A DNA stretch of 64,000 nucleotides from Prosapia bicincta (lineage: Eukaryota; Arthropoda; Insecta; Hemiptera; Cercopidae). The translations under genes and the position numbers were made by a program. The DNA lies in assembly GCA_036971475.1 (NCBI GenBank), contig JBAIZL010000002.1, positions 51,630,229-51,694,228 of the forward strand. The letters run 5' to 3'. Under the pieces are notes generated by a model. The model had not been told where the DNA came from, ran no database searches, and worked only from the letters and a program-made list of their open reading frames with translations. Below, one piece after another: positions 1 through 12,950 of the stretch; position 1 is the first letter of the stretch; the number at the start of each line of letters is the position of its first letter.

Positions 1-3000
1 TTCTTTGCTCATCCTAACTAGGAAGATTATAAAATAACGTAGTTTAATAGCATTAGCCATCTCTCTAATGTAATGTATTTTACCAGTTATGTAAGGATGA
101 ATCACATTCGTTGTTTAGACTGAGACATTGCTTGAAATCTTCAGTATAGAGACAATTTTGACAAAACTGATATTTCAGAATTTTCCTATTTTTTCGTAAA
201 GATGTTTTGTAACATTTTTGACATTGTTTACACAAGAATGAATTTAAATATAATTATCTCTCAATTTTAGATTATACAGCGAATTAATTGTAAGATTCAC
301 ATTTTATATTTATATAAAATATGAACATTAATTTCCAGTAAAAATATTAGGAAAGTGGTTATACAAATAAATATTCATACTTTCTAAACTTGTGTTTAGT
401 TTTAGTGTTTATAAGGAAAGTGTTTATTTGGTTAAATATAATTTAAATAGGTAATTACTCCAGTAAGGCCACCATAGATAGATTTATGACCATGATGATA
501 TCATATCTCACCACCCGACGCTCTCATAGGCTACTTCAGAAATGAAGCATGCCATAATGTGACCCACCATCTCGTTCTTGTTGCGACCCACCATCCCATA
601 AACACATACCCTTGTTACTAATGTGATACCACTTATATACACAAGATCCAATTATGTATAATTTATATTACATTTAAATTACTAATGTAGTTCTACTAGC
701 AATATTGTTTTAGAAATTATAAACAAGAAGAAACCTTTAGCTATAACATATTTACGTATGTTTCACAAATACAATCAGCACAACTAGAAAATTACAACTG
801 ATTCAGTTTTCTAACCGTCTTTAGATTTTTTATAGCTAGTGATTATTTATGGTTTTTATAATAAAAAATGATACCGATAAAGTTTGTTAATTACGGTTCT
901 AGAGGAAGGAGAAACCTTTCAGACTGTCACATTACATGGAAATAAAATCTGTAAGTATTATTTTTCTTTGGAATTATTTTGTAAGTATTATATTAGTAAA
1001 AAATCTTGGCGTATTATAGGAAAAAAACTTTGATAAAATTGGTTTGTGAATACTATTCAGATGCATTCATTCCCTTGCGGAATGGCCTGAAAATAAATAT
1101 TCAATAATGGAAGGAAAAAGTTTTAAAGTAGGAATAGAATATAGGAAATCTTATAGGAGAAAGAAACATTTGACTAGGAAGACTGAAAACATCAGATTGC
1201 TCCTTCAGAACTGGTTTAAGGTAACTGATTTTGTATTTCAAGGCAAATTGTGTAGTAAGGCAAGTAAAGTAAAATAAAAAAAAATATAGCCGAATCAAGT
1301 AACGCCACGTAAAACATTTGGCAAGGGCTGAGCAAGTGTTGGCGTGCCTCCAGTCCAAACCTGTACCATATGGAAATTATTTTATTTAAACTTATAGGTG
1401 TAGTGAACTATTCAAATTTATTAAAAGTAATTCTATGAACGTAATTTCTTACAAACTCAACAATAATAACTCCGACAATAAAGTGCATTATTGTTTATCG
1501 ATTTCAGTATTACGTAAACAAACAAGTATCATGTTTTTCATGTAATATCAAATAAATAGAGTATGTAACCCTAATAGGTTAGTTATTGATAACCTAAATG
1601 CGCATGTTTTGAAAAATTTCTGTGCGAGTATTTATTCTATATTGATTTTGTAATTATAAAAATATACCACAATGAGGAATAGGCTACAAAAATACGTGAT
1701 AAAATAGCAAAACCAATATTACTCGAAATGACAGAAACAATAGTAGTGTGTATATAAAAAAAGTATTACAACTTGAGCACTTCTGGTCGATATAATAGAG
1801 ACTATATTGCTCTGTATAACAAACACAATATTACTCATTCTATCAGAAGCAATAACAGTCGATAAAATATAGAACGTGTACTTCAGACGAATGCTCTGAA
1901 AACATATTTGACGTTTATATCATTGAAATTGTTTTTAAACCAAGATTTTTCGAATTCAGTTAATGCTCATAACATAAACATAACATTTTGTTTTATAAAT
2001 GACTTGAGAGATTTGGTTGGGTCAGCCAATTGCTTATTTACATTCAGGGTGTTACATTAAATTTACCTAATTAAAGAAAGATAGGATCGGTTGGTAGGCT
2101 TTGGAACTGTCCAGCAGAAGAGATACAAGATGTAAAATGTAAACGTCTTTTACGAATATTCTTACATCTAAAATATTGACAGGGTTATACAGACGTACTT
2201 TGAGATAAATTTAACAACTTAAAAATATAACATTGTTTGTTTGTTCCTAATATTACTTACGAATATTGATTGATGTTTTTTACGAGAAGAGCGTGCGACA
2301 AATGTTTGCTTTTACTTTAGCTAATTAATTATTAAAAAATTCTGAAATATACAAAATAGCTTTTAATCTCAAAATTACTAATAAAATATGAAGTATTATA
2401 CCTGAGTTCTACTGAGTTTTATATACGTTGATAAGTTTTAATCATTAATTGACATCACGAAAAATTAATGAATTACGTAAAATATTAATTATGTCGAACA
2501 ATATTAATAATATATTATTATAAAATGTTAATGGTATATAAAGAATTCAATTATTTTTGTTAAAAATAGTTTTATTTACGCATTTACACGAAAAATAACT
2601 TATTTTTAATAATGAAATAGGAAAGGACAAAGAAAATCGTTCGTCGTAAGAAGACATAAAAAAAAGACAAGAAAAGGAAGACAGAAGAGTAGCAAACAGA
2701 ATGAGATAAACAGTTATGAAGAAAACAATATGAATAACTAGAAATAATTGATCTTAATAATATCTAATAGTTAATTGATCTAGTAATAATGGTGATCGTT
2801 AAAAAACATATAACTATTGTAACTTTACTATTATAACATATGCTACATAGGAGCATTGAGTGATACAAAGAGAATTTTACGGGTTTCTTAAAAGAATTAA
2901 GAGAAGTAATAAAAGAATAGAAAAAGGAAAGATCAGACAATACTAAAAGGTCAGTAATAGAAAAATCAGGATGAATAAGCTTCAACAGAAGGAGGTCAAC

Positions 3001-6000
3001 AAGTGTTGAAGAAAAATACTAACAGGAAAAGCGATGGATCTAGTGGACTGAGAGTTTCATATTTTGGGAACTCTGTCTACATGATTCAAAATATTGAAAG
3101 TGGTTTTGAAGAAAACGGATGATTTTTGTTAGTTTTGAAGCCAAGAAAACAGTCTGTTTTTTTCGAAAGTAATCTAGCAGGGTCAACGGAAGACTGGTAG
3201 ATGTCACTGGAAAGTAACTGACTTCCGGAACCTACGTTTTTCTCTCGAAAATATTTCATGTCCCTTTACCAATAATTAACGTTCTACTGATGGCTTCTTT
3301 TTGTTTCATTATCAGAAGCAAAACAACTCCTGTAGCATATTTTAGACTTACCCTTAGTTGCCCAACGTTTCAAAAATTTTGAAAGTTGAGGATTATATCA
3401 TTGAATGGTTTTTAGTGATGCTCTATTAACGTGGTAATATTTAGAAAAAATTTAATTTAATAAAATATTATTTTTTTTAATGGTGGTACTCTTAAGTATC
3501 GTCGTTCCAGCAAGTAACTTTGTGTCGATAATGACTCAATAGACTATTAATATGCTAGGTAAACTAATATATTTTACTTACTAAACTGATTATTAATGGT
3601 ATCTGCAACTGCTATCTTCAATCTATATACTTATGGTTCAAGTAAAGTGCTGTACAAATTCACAATATTTTCAATTTTTTATTTATAAATTATTAAGTAT
3701 TATCTCTGGATACTAGCAAAACAAAAAGTTGAATAATTACAAATTGAATTGAATAATAACATAAAGAGTTGATCGAATAAATATATAAATATTATTGTCT
3801 AATATTTGATAATCGCTAAAATAGTTTTTTCCTTACAACATAAAAAGCACAAAACACTTACTTTGAGGTCGAGATTGAATTTTATTCAAAACTTTGTGGG
3901 TAATAATCTTATGATAAATTATGTTTTCATTATAGGAAAATTATGTATTACTTTATATAAGTCAAAATTATTTATCCGGGTTCTTGTTTTGAAGTCGGGT
4001 CTGTTTAAAAAAAAATTAACTTCCGTATTAAAAGCAAAGCTATTGATTCACATATAAATGAACACTCGATTGAAGAGGAGGGCATGTGTGCGTATATGTA
4101 TACACATGTGTATATTGCAACCGTACGAAACTTTAGATTACTATGAAGGAAATAAATTGTACTAAAAAATATAATTTTCTTATATACTAAATATAGTAAA
4201 TTTTATAATTCTCATAAATCTTAACACACTAAAGAACGACGATGGGTACAAATAAGAGTAATCAAAGCCAATAGTGAATTGTGAGTAAATAGGGAGATTT
4301 TTATTATAGAATTTAAAATAATTCAAATATAATAATTTATAAATCTGGGTAGATGGTAACGACAAGTGTATGGTTAATTTTTGTAGGCTTAGAACATTGT
4401 TAAGCAATACCCCTATTGTAAAAATACAGTTGAGATATCGGCTATAAGCAATATAAGGACAAAATGTTACTAAACGAGAAGCTATCTACAGCCAGGCGAT
4501 ATATAAAAAATATATGATCAACATATATGAGGAAACCCATAGACTATTGATCAACATTGTTGATAAAGAGTAGAGAATAAAATTCAGTAACTCGAGATAA
4601 AACATTCAACTCAAAAGAGTTGTAAAAGCTATAAACGTATAATACTTTGTTGAATAGTCACGAACGTTAGCAGACAAGGAGGAGGAAGTGACGTCAGAAA
4701 GAAGTGCCCCAGCCCTTTTCCTCACATTATTTTAAAACTTCCTTTCTTTTTTAAATTCAGTGGAATTTAGTTTTATGAATTGTTTATTGGGATTTTGCAT
4801 ATTCACACAAAATAGGCTTATGCCATTTGAACGTTGTCTTTCAGTATTATAGTCGACTGAAAAACAACTATTTGTTAAAATTTGGTCATTTGTTATTTCC
4901 TGTCTTTGTAAAATTCACCTGACTAGATTATACATAATATCATTAGGGGTTTATTGGCCCAAATATCACTTAAAGACAATTGACGTAGTAATGTGCGGTC
5001 GTAAATCTTTTTTACTATACCTCAAGTAAATTTTCTTAAATAAAATGATAGTGATATATAAAAAGTAAATAAAATTCAAAATAACTTTCTTTTCCAAGTA
5101 ATAAAATACATTTACGGGGGTGAGTATAGAAAAGGTAGAGGTTACGAAACGACGTTTTCACGATTTCCGTATAAACTGAGTTTTAAAGAAATTTAGTAAA
5201 ACCACTTAAATTCCTAGAATGAAACATTGTCATGCTTTATTAAACAAGAGATTTGAGTCACGTGGTAATAATAGCAACGTAATTTTATGAGTGGTTTTAT
5301 ATGGTTTATATTTAATTCTTATGATTAAGGTACTATATGTAGACGTGCTTATTTATAAAAGAAATAATAAACGAATAAAATCAATTATAACTAATTTATG
5401 CTCTGAATATAAATTGTACGGCCTGCGAGCATACAAATGAAATTAATAAATTGTAAATTAGGAATATTTATCCTATTTAGAAGAAACGAATAATTTTTAA
5501 TGGCATCATTAAACAAAGTTATAAAACGTAAGTTAAGGTTTAATCACTCAATAAAACTATTTATTATTTTCAGTTGTCATTCCGAACTGATTCCTAAGTT
5601 AACATATTAATTGTTGAATTGATAAAATATAGGTCTATTCATGTTTTGTCAACAATTACATATATTTCCCTCTAAAACGTGATCCGAGTTGCCACAGGAA
5701 TTAATAACTTTCTCTACACTTTCATGGATTTACTTTTACCATTTTTAAGTATGTGTAAAGAAACAAAATTTGAGACATTTCGTTAAATGAAGTACCCCAA
5801 TGAGTACACTACATTCAAAATGTTAAATAATTCAAAAGTTTATTAAAAAAGTTAATAGTTAATAGGTAAACAGTATTATAGCTAGTTAAATTATTTGCCA
5901 AGAGAAATTCAAAATTTAATATTTACAAAAAAGATTTAAATTAGTGTAAAATTATTTTTACGAGCACATACAGTCATATCTCTCTCTTTGTCTCTCCCTC

Positions 6001-8249
6001 TCTCTCTCTCCCTATATATATATATATATATATATTTAATACACAGATTAATAATAAGAGACAGTATTCCCCTTTTTTTCCATATTGAAATATTTTTACA
6101 TGATAAAAGAGTAAATTATGGGTATAGTTCTTGTGCGATATTTAAACATTAAATCTCCCCTTAGGCCATTTTAATGAAAACCTACATCGTCAGTAATAGA
6201 CTTCTAGGTTAGTATATTAGAACAGACTTAACAGAAAATAGCGTTGTTTTAATGGAAAAGTAAATTGCGTAAGGGAGACTTTAACTGAGATTTTAGCGCT
6301 GTTGGTAGGCAAGTTTGATATAATGTCTGCAACATTACTTGTAAAATGTAACATATAGTATCATATCCCATGTGTCAGTATTCATACAGTTTTAAGAAAA
6401 TATAAGGCCCATTAGGTTGAAAAAGATGTCTTTGTACCCAGGTCAAGTTATTAATATTCATACAGTAAGGTTACAGTAGCATTTCTCTAAGTATTAAAGT
6501 TGTTTACAATTACGCATTCTCGTTATCTTGAAGTTGAAATAAAGTTGTCGTTTCACCTTTCATTGTAAGGATAAAATAATAATATCAAATTAGGGCTAAA
6601 CAAGTCAACTTGTTATAACTATATAATTTGACTTGAAATATCTGTATCTATGTGAAACTTAATTTTTAATTTTTCAGTATTTCCTTTTCACATTTATAAT
6701 AGATTTGAAATCAATAAACATATTAATGTTTGTAAAATCTAAAACTCCATATTGATTTTCAAACTAGCCTATTTGGAAATCTTCACAAGTACTGACGTAA
6801 ACGAATTCTATAATCCTAGTCACGTATTTCATCATGATAAAGATATTATTTGGGATATATGGAAAATATCTAATGTTTTACTTGCGCTGTATCTCCATAA
6901 ATGTTGAACATAATTAAAATACATAATAGTTTTTGAATGTGAAGTTTCGTTTATAAAATGAATATCTATGTCTAGTAAAAGTGTTTTATATCCATTCAAT
7001 TATTTAAATTTTTTAAATTTAGTTTTATAATTTAGACCCTAATATTGAAATTTTTATCTTTTTACATTACTAAAATCAATAAGTCATTTACATTTTCCTT
7101 ACTAAAATAGACTCTATTATTATATAAGCAAAGCTCCTCAATATTCAAGTACTTGATAAAATGATTCAGAATTGTTTCTCTTTTATATCACTTTATATGT
7201 TTTTATTTAACTGGTAAATATTTTTGAAACTCAACTTAAGGTGTGTTTACTTTAAGCAACTGTTATCATTCACGTTGAGTCGTCTTTCTTTAACACTGAA
7301 CCCAGCAGCCATCATTAATAGTTTTAATTTACTTTACCGATTACCTCAGGAACAGAGAAGCCTAACTCGTCAAAAAAAACTAATTTATTTCAGAAAATTT
7401 ATAAGTTTGTTATTCCATATAAAAAAAGATATGAAAAAAATTAATAAATAATATTAAAACAATAACTTTTTTGAATCAAAGCGGTCCCTAGGAAGTTTAA
7501 TTACTTCGTGAAGCTATTAAAATTGTTCAATGACTCCTTAACTTGTATAAAGTTTATAGAACTATAATAAAGATTGCACACTGGAAAATGTATGTAGAAA
7601 TATAACCAAATAAAATATGTGTCTCAAGCAACAAAATGCAAATAGAGATAGTTTTAAATATACAATTTTGTAAAATAATGAAATACTTATGAAAGTCTAG
7701 GAAGCAGAATAAAATTACCAAATCGTAAAATTAGCTTTCCCTTTTTGCATTTATATTCATTTACTAACCTAATAAAGTTGATTTCCCAAATCTTTCACAA
7801 GAAACTTTTCATTCAGCTTCGCATTTAATTCCATCCACTGTTTACATTTTAAAACGTTTAAAAGTTTTATTCGTTTACAGCGAATAGAATCACTTTATTT
7901 TATTGAGGTATGCGTAAAACTCAAGTTAAATGTTTAATACCGCAACCTTTCAAGAAAAGTCTTTGATATAAAAAACATAATTTTATAATTTTTATATTAT
8001 AAATAACATGAGAGTACGAGTATAATGTCTTAAACTAGGTTTTTTATTTTAAAAGATATTATTATCACTTTAGTATTTATGAAAATAAAAACGCAATAAG
8101 TAATAGAAATAATACCCCTATGTTATTTTACAAACCTATACTAAAAGTATGCTAGAGACGATATTTAGCAACATTATTACCTACATTAGTTTATAATTAC
8201 TTTTGCTATTAAAATAAAATTATTTTATTTTTAACAAAAATTTATTTTA
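1..8249. other. AT-rich non-coding DNA, no gene seen
   Basis: Open frames here are short, AT-driven and resemble no protein I know. There are no long frames, splice-bounded exons or RNA genes I can support. The only named structure is a CT/TA microsatellite near 6 kb. A slightly GC-richer patch near 470-620 contains a repeated ACCCACCATC string and may be a transposon scrap, but I cannot place it. Confidence 0.6.
5979..6036. repeat. (CT)n/(TA)n compound microsatellite
   Basis: An imperfect CT/TCTC run passes directly into about a dozen TA units. It is a simple-sequence repeat with no other signal. Confidence 0.9.
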
Positions 8250-8760
8250 GTATATCCTCATTTACAAAAACTTGAAAAATTATCCCTACCCACATAAATA
8301 TGTCAAAAATTGATAGTTATATAAAAGTTATTTATAGAAAACTAAACATTTAAATATGTGACGCTGTATCGAAAAACGCTATATTTTTCAGTTGTAGGGG
8401 CAAAAGGTATAAAGTAACTTTTAAAAAAAACTAGTATAAATACTAGTAGAGTACACAGATAAGTAGCAAGATCGTATTTACTATGTGGTCTAAGGTTTTT
8501 TACAATTCTCAAATCAATATATTGCAGGTAATGATCATTTACAAAAAAAAAAAAATGAACCTTAAACAAGAAAAAACCCAAATTTCCTACAAATCTGCTT
8601 AAGATTTTGCAACCATTTTCAACAATTTATGACACGCTCAATTTATTACTTACCTTCATAATAGACAAGATATTTTTTTTGTCTGTGTACTACACCTTGA
8701 AAATATAAATATTTTTGGGCACATTTTAATACACGGGCTATTTTGAGATAGGCTAATTAG
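8250..8760. repeat. Dispersed repeat, copy A
   Basis: The left part (about 8250-8425) aligns with 10260-10400, sharing blocks such as CTTGAAAAATTATCCC and AGGGGCAAAA. The right part (about 8455-8760) aligns with 37438-37720, sharing GATAAGTAGCAAG, ATGTGGTCTAA and AATCAATATATTGCA. All copies are in the same orientation. A minus-strand frame is shared by copies A and C, but nearly every difference changes the amino acid, so it does not look selected as protein. It is probably an old non-autonomous transposon whose ends I cannot define. Confidence 0.65.
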
Positions 8761-9424
8761 AAATTAGTTTTTGACATATCTGCCCTTAAACCTCAGAAAA
8801 ATTGGCTTCATGGATACGTAATATTAAGTTTAATATTGTATCATATTGGATTGATATTACACAAACCTATCCTTCCAGTCCTGCAAAATGGTTTTCCATT
8901 ATTAAAAAATATAGTTTATAGTAATCCATGTTATACTCACGATTTTAAATTGCTAATTAAACATAGTATTTACATTGTTTCTGCTACGAAATAACTCTAC
9001 CATGGTAATTGAGTAGCAACATATTGTTCTAAATAATAATAATCTTAGGGTTTATGCTTATGGAAATCTTTAAAGCACTGTAAACTGGTGAATCCTATTG
9101 AAATGTCAATAAAGATAAAGACGGTAATTTCCACAAAGGCCAACAATACTAGAGTCCAAACAATTTACTTACTAACAATAAGCGTAAAACTATTATATTA
9201 CTCACGAAGTACATTTTCTTAGTATTAAATAACAGTGATAAAGAGGAAGTTAAAGCAGAAATTACTGAGTTTTTCAAGTAGTAAAATATGTTTGCCAACG
9301 TTGTCAAGAAAACCAATAAAAAAGGAAAAGGCACATAAACCGTTACTTATGCATGGAGTGTGATTGGACTTTATTACATTTAGCATTACAATAACGGTAT
9401 TAAAATCCTATTACAGAAATCATT

Positions 9425-9984
9425 GCAATAATTAAAGGAAAGGGACAAAATACACTTCTTCAAAGATAGATGACTTATTGTAATAATATTTTACAAATGC
9501 ATTTTTAATACTTCAATTACACCAAGTAACGTTTTGTTCCAAACTTAAAATTTATAAGGATTATTTAAAAACTATAGCATCTCAATTAACTGACATAATT
9601 TAATCAACCAAAAATTAATCATCTTCCACAATTAAAAATGGATAATTTTTTAAACCATTCCATTCTATTAGTTCCAGACACAATATTATCAAACTGTATA
9701 GTACGCAATAATTAAAGGAAAGGGATAAAATACACTTCTTCAAAGATAGATGACTTATTGTAATAATATTTTACAAATGCATTTTTAATACTTCAATTAC
9801 ACCAGGTAACGTTTTGTTCCAAACTTAAAATTTATAAGGATTGTTTAAAAACTATAGCATCTCAATTAACTGACATAATTTAATCAACCAAAAATTAATC
9901 ATCTTCCACAATTAAAAATGGATAATTTTTTAAACCATTCCATTTTATTAGTTCAAGACACAATATTATCAATCTGTGTAGTAC
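9425..9984. repeat. Tandem duplication, 2 x 280 bp
   Basis: Two adjacent copies, 9425-9704 and 9705-9984, each begin GCAATAATTAAAGGAAAGGG and end close to AGTAC. They differ at only a handful of positions, so the duplication is recent relative to the surrounding decayed repeats. No coding capacity is apparent. Confidence 0.92.
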
Positions 9985-10259
9985 AGTTAAATACTGGATT
10001 TATTATAAAGTAGGCACATGATTATGCAATTAAAATAGCTAACATCTTTATTGGTATATTATTGTGTTAACTGCCATTAAAAATGGAAACGATTAGTAAT
10101 TGTGTTGGCATATGTAATAATTATTAGGTGCTTTGTATCTTAGGCATGAATTAATTTTAAAAAAATTGATTACGTTTTATAGAAACTTAAAACGTATTTA
10201 TTTGTTTTATCAATAATGAAGTTACGAGTATCTCATTATTTTATCTTTGACCTATTTTG

Positions 10260-10400
10260 TTGTATCTTCATGTACAAAAGCTTGAAAAATTATCCCCACC
10301 CACAAACATGTGTCAAAAATAGATAGTTTAGATTAGTAGAAAACAAAACAATTTCGTTGTTTTAAAAACGCATTATTTTTTAGTTATAGGGGCAAAATTA
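10260..10400. repeat. Dispersed repeat, copy B (partial)
   Basis: It matches the left part of the repeat at 8250, including CTTGAAAAATTATCCCC, the CCCAC block and the TAGGGGCAAAA block. It diverges after about 10400. A roughly 40-bp stretch in the middle is rearranged relative to copy A. Confidence 0.6.
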
Positions 10401-10899
10401 AGGAAGGAGAGAGATTATTATACATAAGATAGAGGGCAGTACATATTGTAGATTTTTCTATAGTTTTTTGATTATATGATTCATTGTTTTTTACTTTTGA
10501 AAATACCAAATAATTTTTGTAGTAGGTATGGCTTTTTGTCTTCTCATAATTAACACTTTTTTGTTATATCGAAAGACTTAATTTTTTGTATAGGAAAACA
10601 GTTTCAAACTTGATAAGGGCAACAAACAGGTTGCTAAGCGTTGATGTAGTTTAGCCAAATACTGAATTCACTTGTTTAGTAACAGTATTTTATTTAATAA
10701 AAAAACATCATACGAGTGCTTTAATACACATGATTGACTCATAAATTTACACAATTCGATTTGAGCAAGTAGAAAATACTGGTAACTGACTTGAAGAGTA
10801 CAACGGGCCCTTTCAGTGTGTCTGTCATTTATTAGTAGGCTAGGGGAAATCACTGTATCCAATTTACAATGTCCAGTTTGTTAGTCTGTAAAAGTCCTC

Positions 10900-11238
10900 T
10901 TACATACCCAGATGTGTGTTGTTTGTATAGGGAATAAGCTTTACACTAATACATGTAACAATAAGAACATGACAAGTCCTTCCTATGTATTCAGGAGCGT
11001 GAAACCAGAGCAGAGTCGGGGGTAGTCGGAGGCATAGCCTGAATTCTACTTCACTCCGTTCTGTTCTTATAGATAGGTGGGCCCCCACTTCCTTCACGGA
11101 TAGGAAATCACACTGCCTTCTGTTATATGCCACAACATCACAGTCAGGAAATCCAGTACCATCTTTGTGCGTAAACCAGTAGAATTGATGCAAGTGCCTG
11201 GTGATTAGTCGTAGGACTTTTATTACACCTAAGGCCAA
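10900..11238 (-). other. GC-richer block with an unassigned open frame
   Basis: This block of about 340 bp is clearly less AT-rich than its surroundings and stays open on the minus strand for 112 codons. The translation contains Cys, Trp and charged residues unlike the AT-driven frames around it, but I recognise no domain. A short inverted pair (CACCTAAG / CTTAGGTG) lies near its right edge. It could be a fragment of an unidentified transposon or a host exon. Confidence 0.25.
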
Positions 11239-12308
11239 GTGAAGGACTTAGGTGGATGTCGCAACGCTTACTTTATTCAAATCAGTGCTTCTTTGTATAT
11301 CTCTAGTAATCTATACAATCAGTTAAATATGGAAATAGAACATTACTTGCATGCCTAATATAGTGTTCATCAAGTTTATCAATCCTGGATAAAAAACTAC
11401 AAACATATAAAAATCTAAATAATACTATTCAAGTTCCAGTCTCATAATGAGCTTCATTAAGAAAGAAAAACCCAGAATTTTCTATCAAATATAGATTTAT
11501 GTAATAAAAGAAACAAGATACAGGGCATAAGGGGATATTAAAATGCGAAAATTATACGCGGGTGTGTTTAATATTATGCAAAAAAGAGATATATAAAAGT
11601 CAGTCTTGTCTCATTGCACATTATGTAATAGCGAAAGTAATTCACTATACAATTGATTTCGTATTACTTAGTTAGTAATTAAAATTTCCATCTGACGTTT
11701 AGTGCTTCCGCATTAATCACGCTGGTGTGGACGTTATACTGAATAATTCATCCTGTATGAATAATTCGTAATGATACAATAAACCTATCGCAAATGGTTT
11801 TCTTTTGTATGAATAGCCAAGTAGGTTGAAATAAATGAGACATACGATGTTATGGCTTTTTATTATTTGTAATTTATTCTCATTTTGAAATACTTATAAT
11901 GACGAAAAACTACAAATTAATAAAATATTTTTAAAAATATGCGTTTCAAATACCATGACAAATCACCTGCGAGAATGTTGGCAACAAAATCTAATCTATA
12001 ACGAGTAATAGGTTATATCTCGAGTAGGTATACTCAGTAATGTAGGTGACTTTGTCACTGAAACATGAAGTTAGTTTCGTTATTATTTAATTTTCATTGG
12101 AAAAATTTTGCTAAAATTTCTGCATACTGGTTTAAAGATATTTGTATGAAGTGAAATAATATGTAACTTCGTATATTGGTATATAGTACAGTAATTTTAT
12201 AAACCCTCCAGTAAGCAATAATGGATGGAAATTTGCGTGCTATTTTGTTTGTTGTTTTGTTTATGTATAGTAATGTGATGTATTTGTTTACCCTGACTGT
12301 AGTATTAA

Positions 12309-12452
12309 TTATAGTGTTTTTGTTTGTATTTTATACCACAGATTGTCTATTATTGAGGTGTTGTATCCATTTGTGTATTCTAAATATTTAATTCTATCCA
12401 GTTCTTTTTTCATGTTTTCTGTGGCCATTGGGCCTTCTTTAAGTCTATGGAG
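12309..12452 (-). mobile_element. Penelope-like element fragment, RT-endonuclease linker
   Basis: The minus-strand translation has the arrangement seen between the reverse transcriptase and endonuclease of Penelope-like elements: a Leu/His-Arg-Leu start, a PM..E..KKEL block, then an NGY.TSIID motif. The recognisable part is about 48 residues. It abuts, head to head, the plus-strand continuation of the same kind of element at 12446, so an inversion or a template switch has occurred here. The fragment is non-functional. Confidence 0.6.
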
Positions 12453-12950
12453 CAACAAACAAAATAGCCCGCCTATTTCAAAAAATTGGATACAAAATAG
12501 CATACAAAACTAATAACAAGTTACAATACAAAATACAACACGAGACCAACAACAAAGATAATACAAGCACTAGGCGTACACAAACTAAACTGCGACAAAT
12601 GTAACAAATTCTGCATTGGACAAACATGTCACAGCTTTAAAAAAAGAGTCGAGGAACACAAACAGAACACCGACTCAACATTTTACAATCACATAAAAGA
12701 AACAGGGCACAAATACACAGACATTTACCATAACCAAGAAATCTTACACATCAACAAACTAGAACAATATGAAATTTACTGACACAAAAAAAACAAAGTA
12801 CAAAGATATTATAGGAAAAACACAATACAAATCTCACATACTCTTTGATACTATAGAAAACCTGTCTTTAAAACCGTCATCGCCTGGTCCAACATTCCAA
12901 GTAGAAGACACTGATAAAGATCGCCACATATAGATCGAAAACTTTCTGTC
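12446..12950 (+). mobile_element. Penelope-like element fragment with GIY-YIG endonuclease
   Basis: The plus strand begins with a frame reading YGATNKIARLF and then an IAYKTNN-type block. These are typical of the segment just before the Penelope endonuclease. After a frame change near 12565, residues at 12573-12782 give a GIY-YIG-like domain: GVHKL for the GIY part, FCIGQT for the YIG part (Tyr replaced by Cys), SFKKRVEEH, HIKETGHKY and LEQYEIY, then a stop. The domain order matches the EN module of Penelope retroelements. The frameshift, stop and altered Tyr make it inactive. A hammerhead-like motif follows at 12911. Confidence 0.75.
12911..12950 (+). ncRNA. Hammerhead-ribozyme-like motif, degenerate
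   Basis: CTGATAA (consensus CUGANGA with one core change) is followed by one extra base, GATC, a loop of about 10 nt, GATC again, and then GAAA. This order of core, stem II and GAAA is that of hammerhead ribozymes, which are known in Penelope-element pseudo-LTRs. Its position just downstream of a GIY-YIG domain fits that. The G-to-A change in the core suggests loss of activity. Confidence 0.45.

Noticed and set aside
8342..8581. Open frame similar to one at 37291-37560
   Set aside because: The two translations look alike, but almost all base differences change the amino acid and both lie in a decayed dispersed repeat, so shared ancestry of non-coding DNA explains it.
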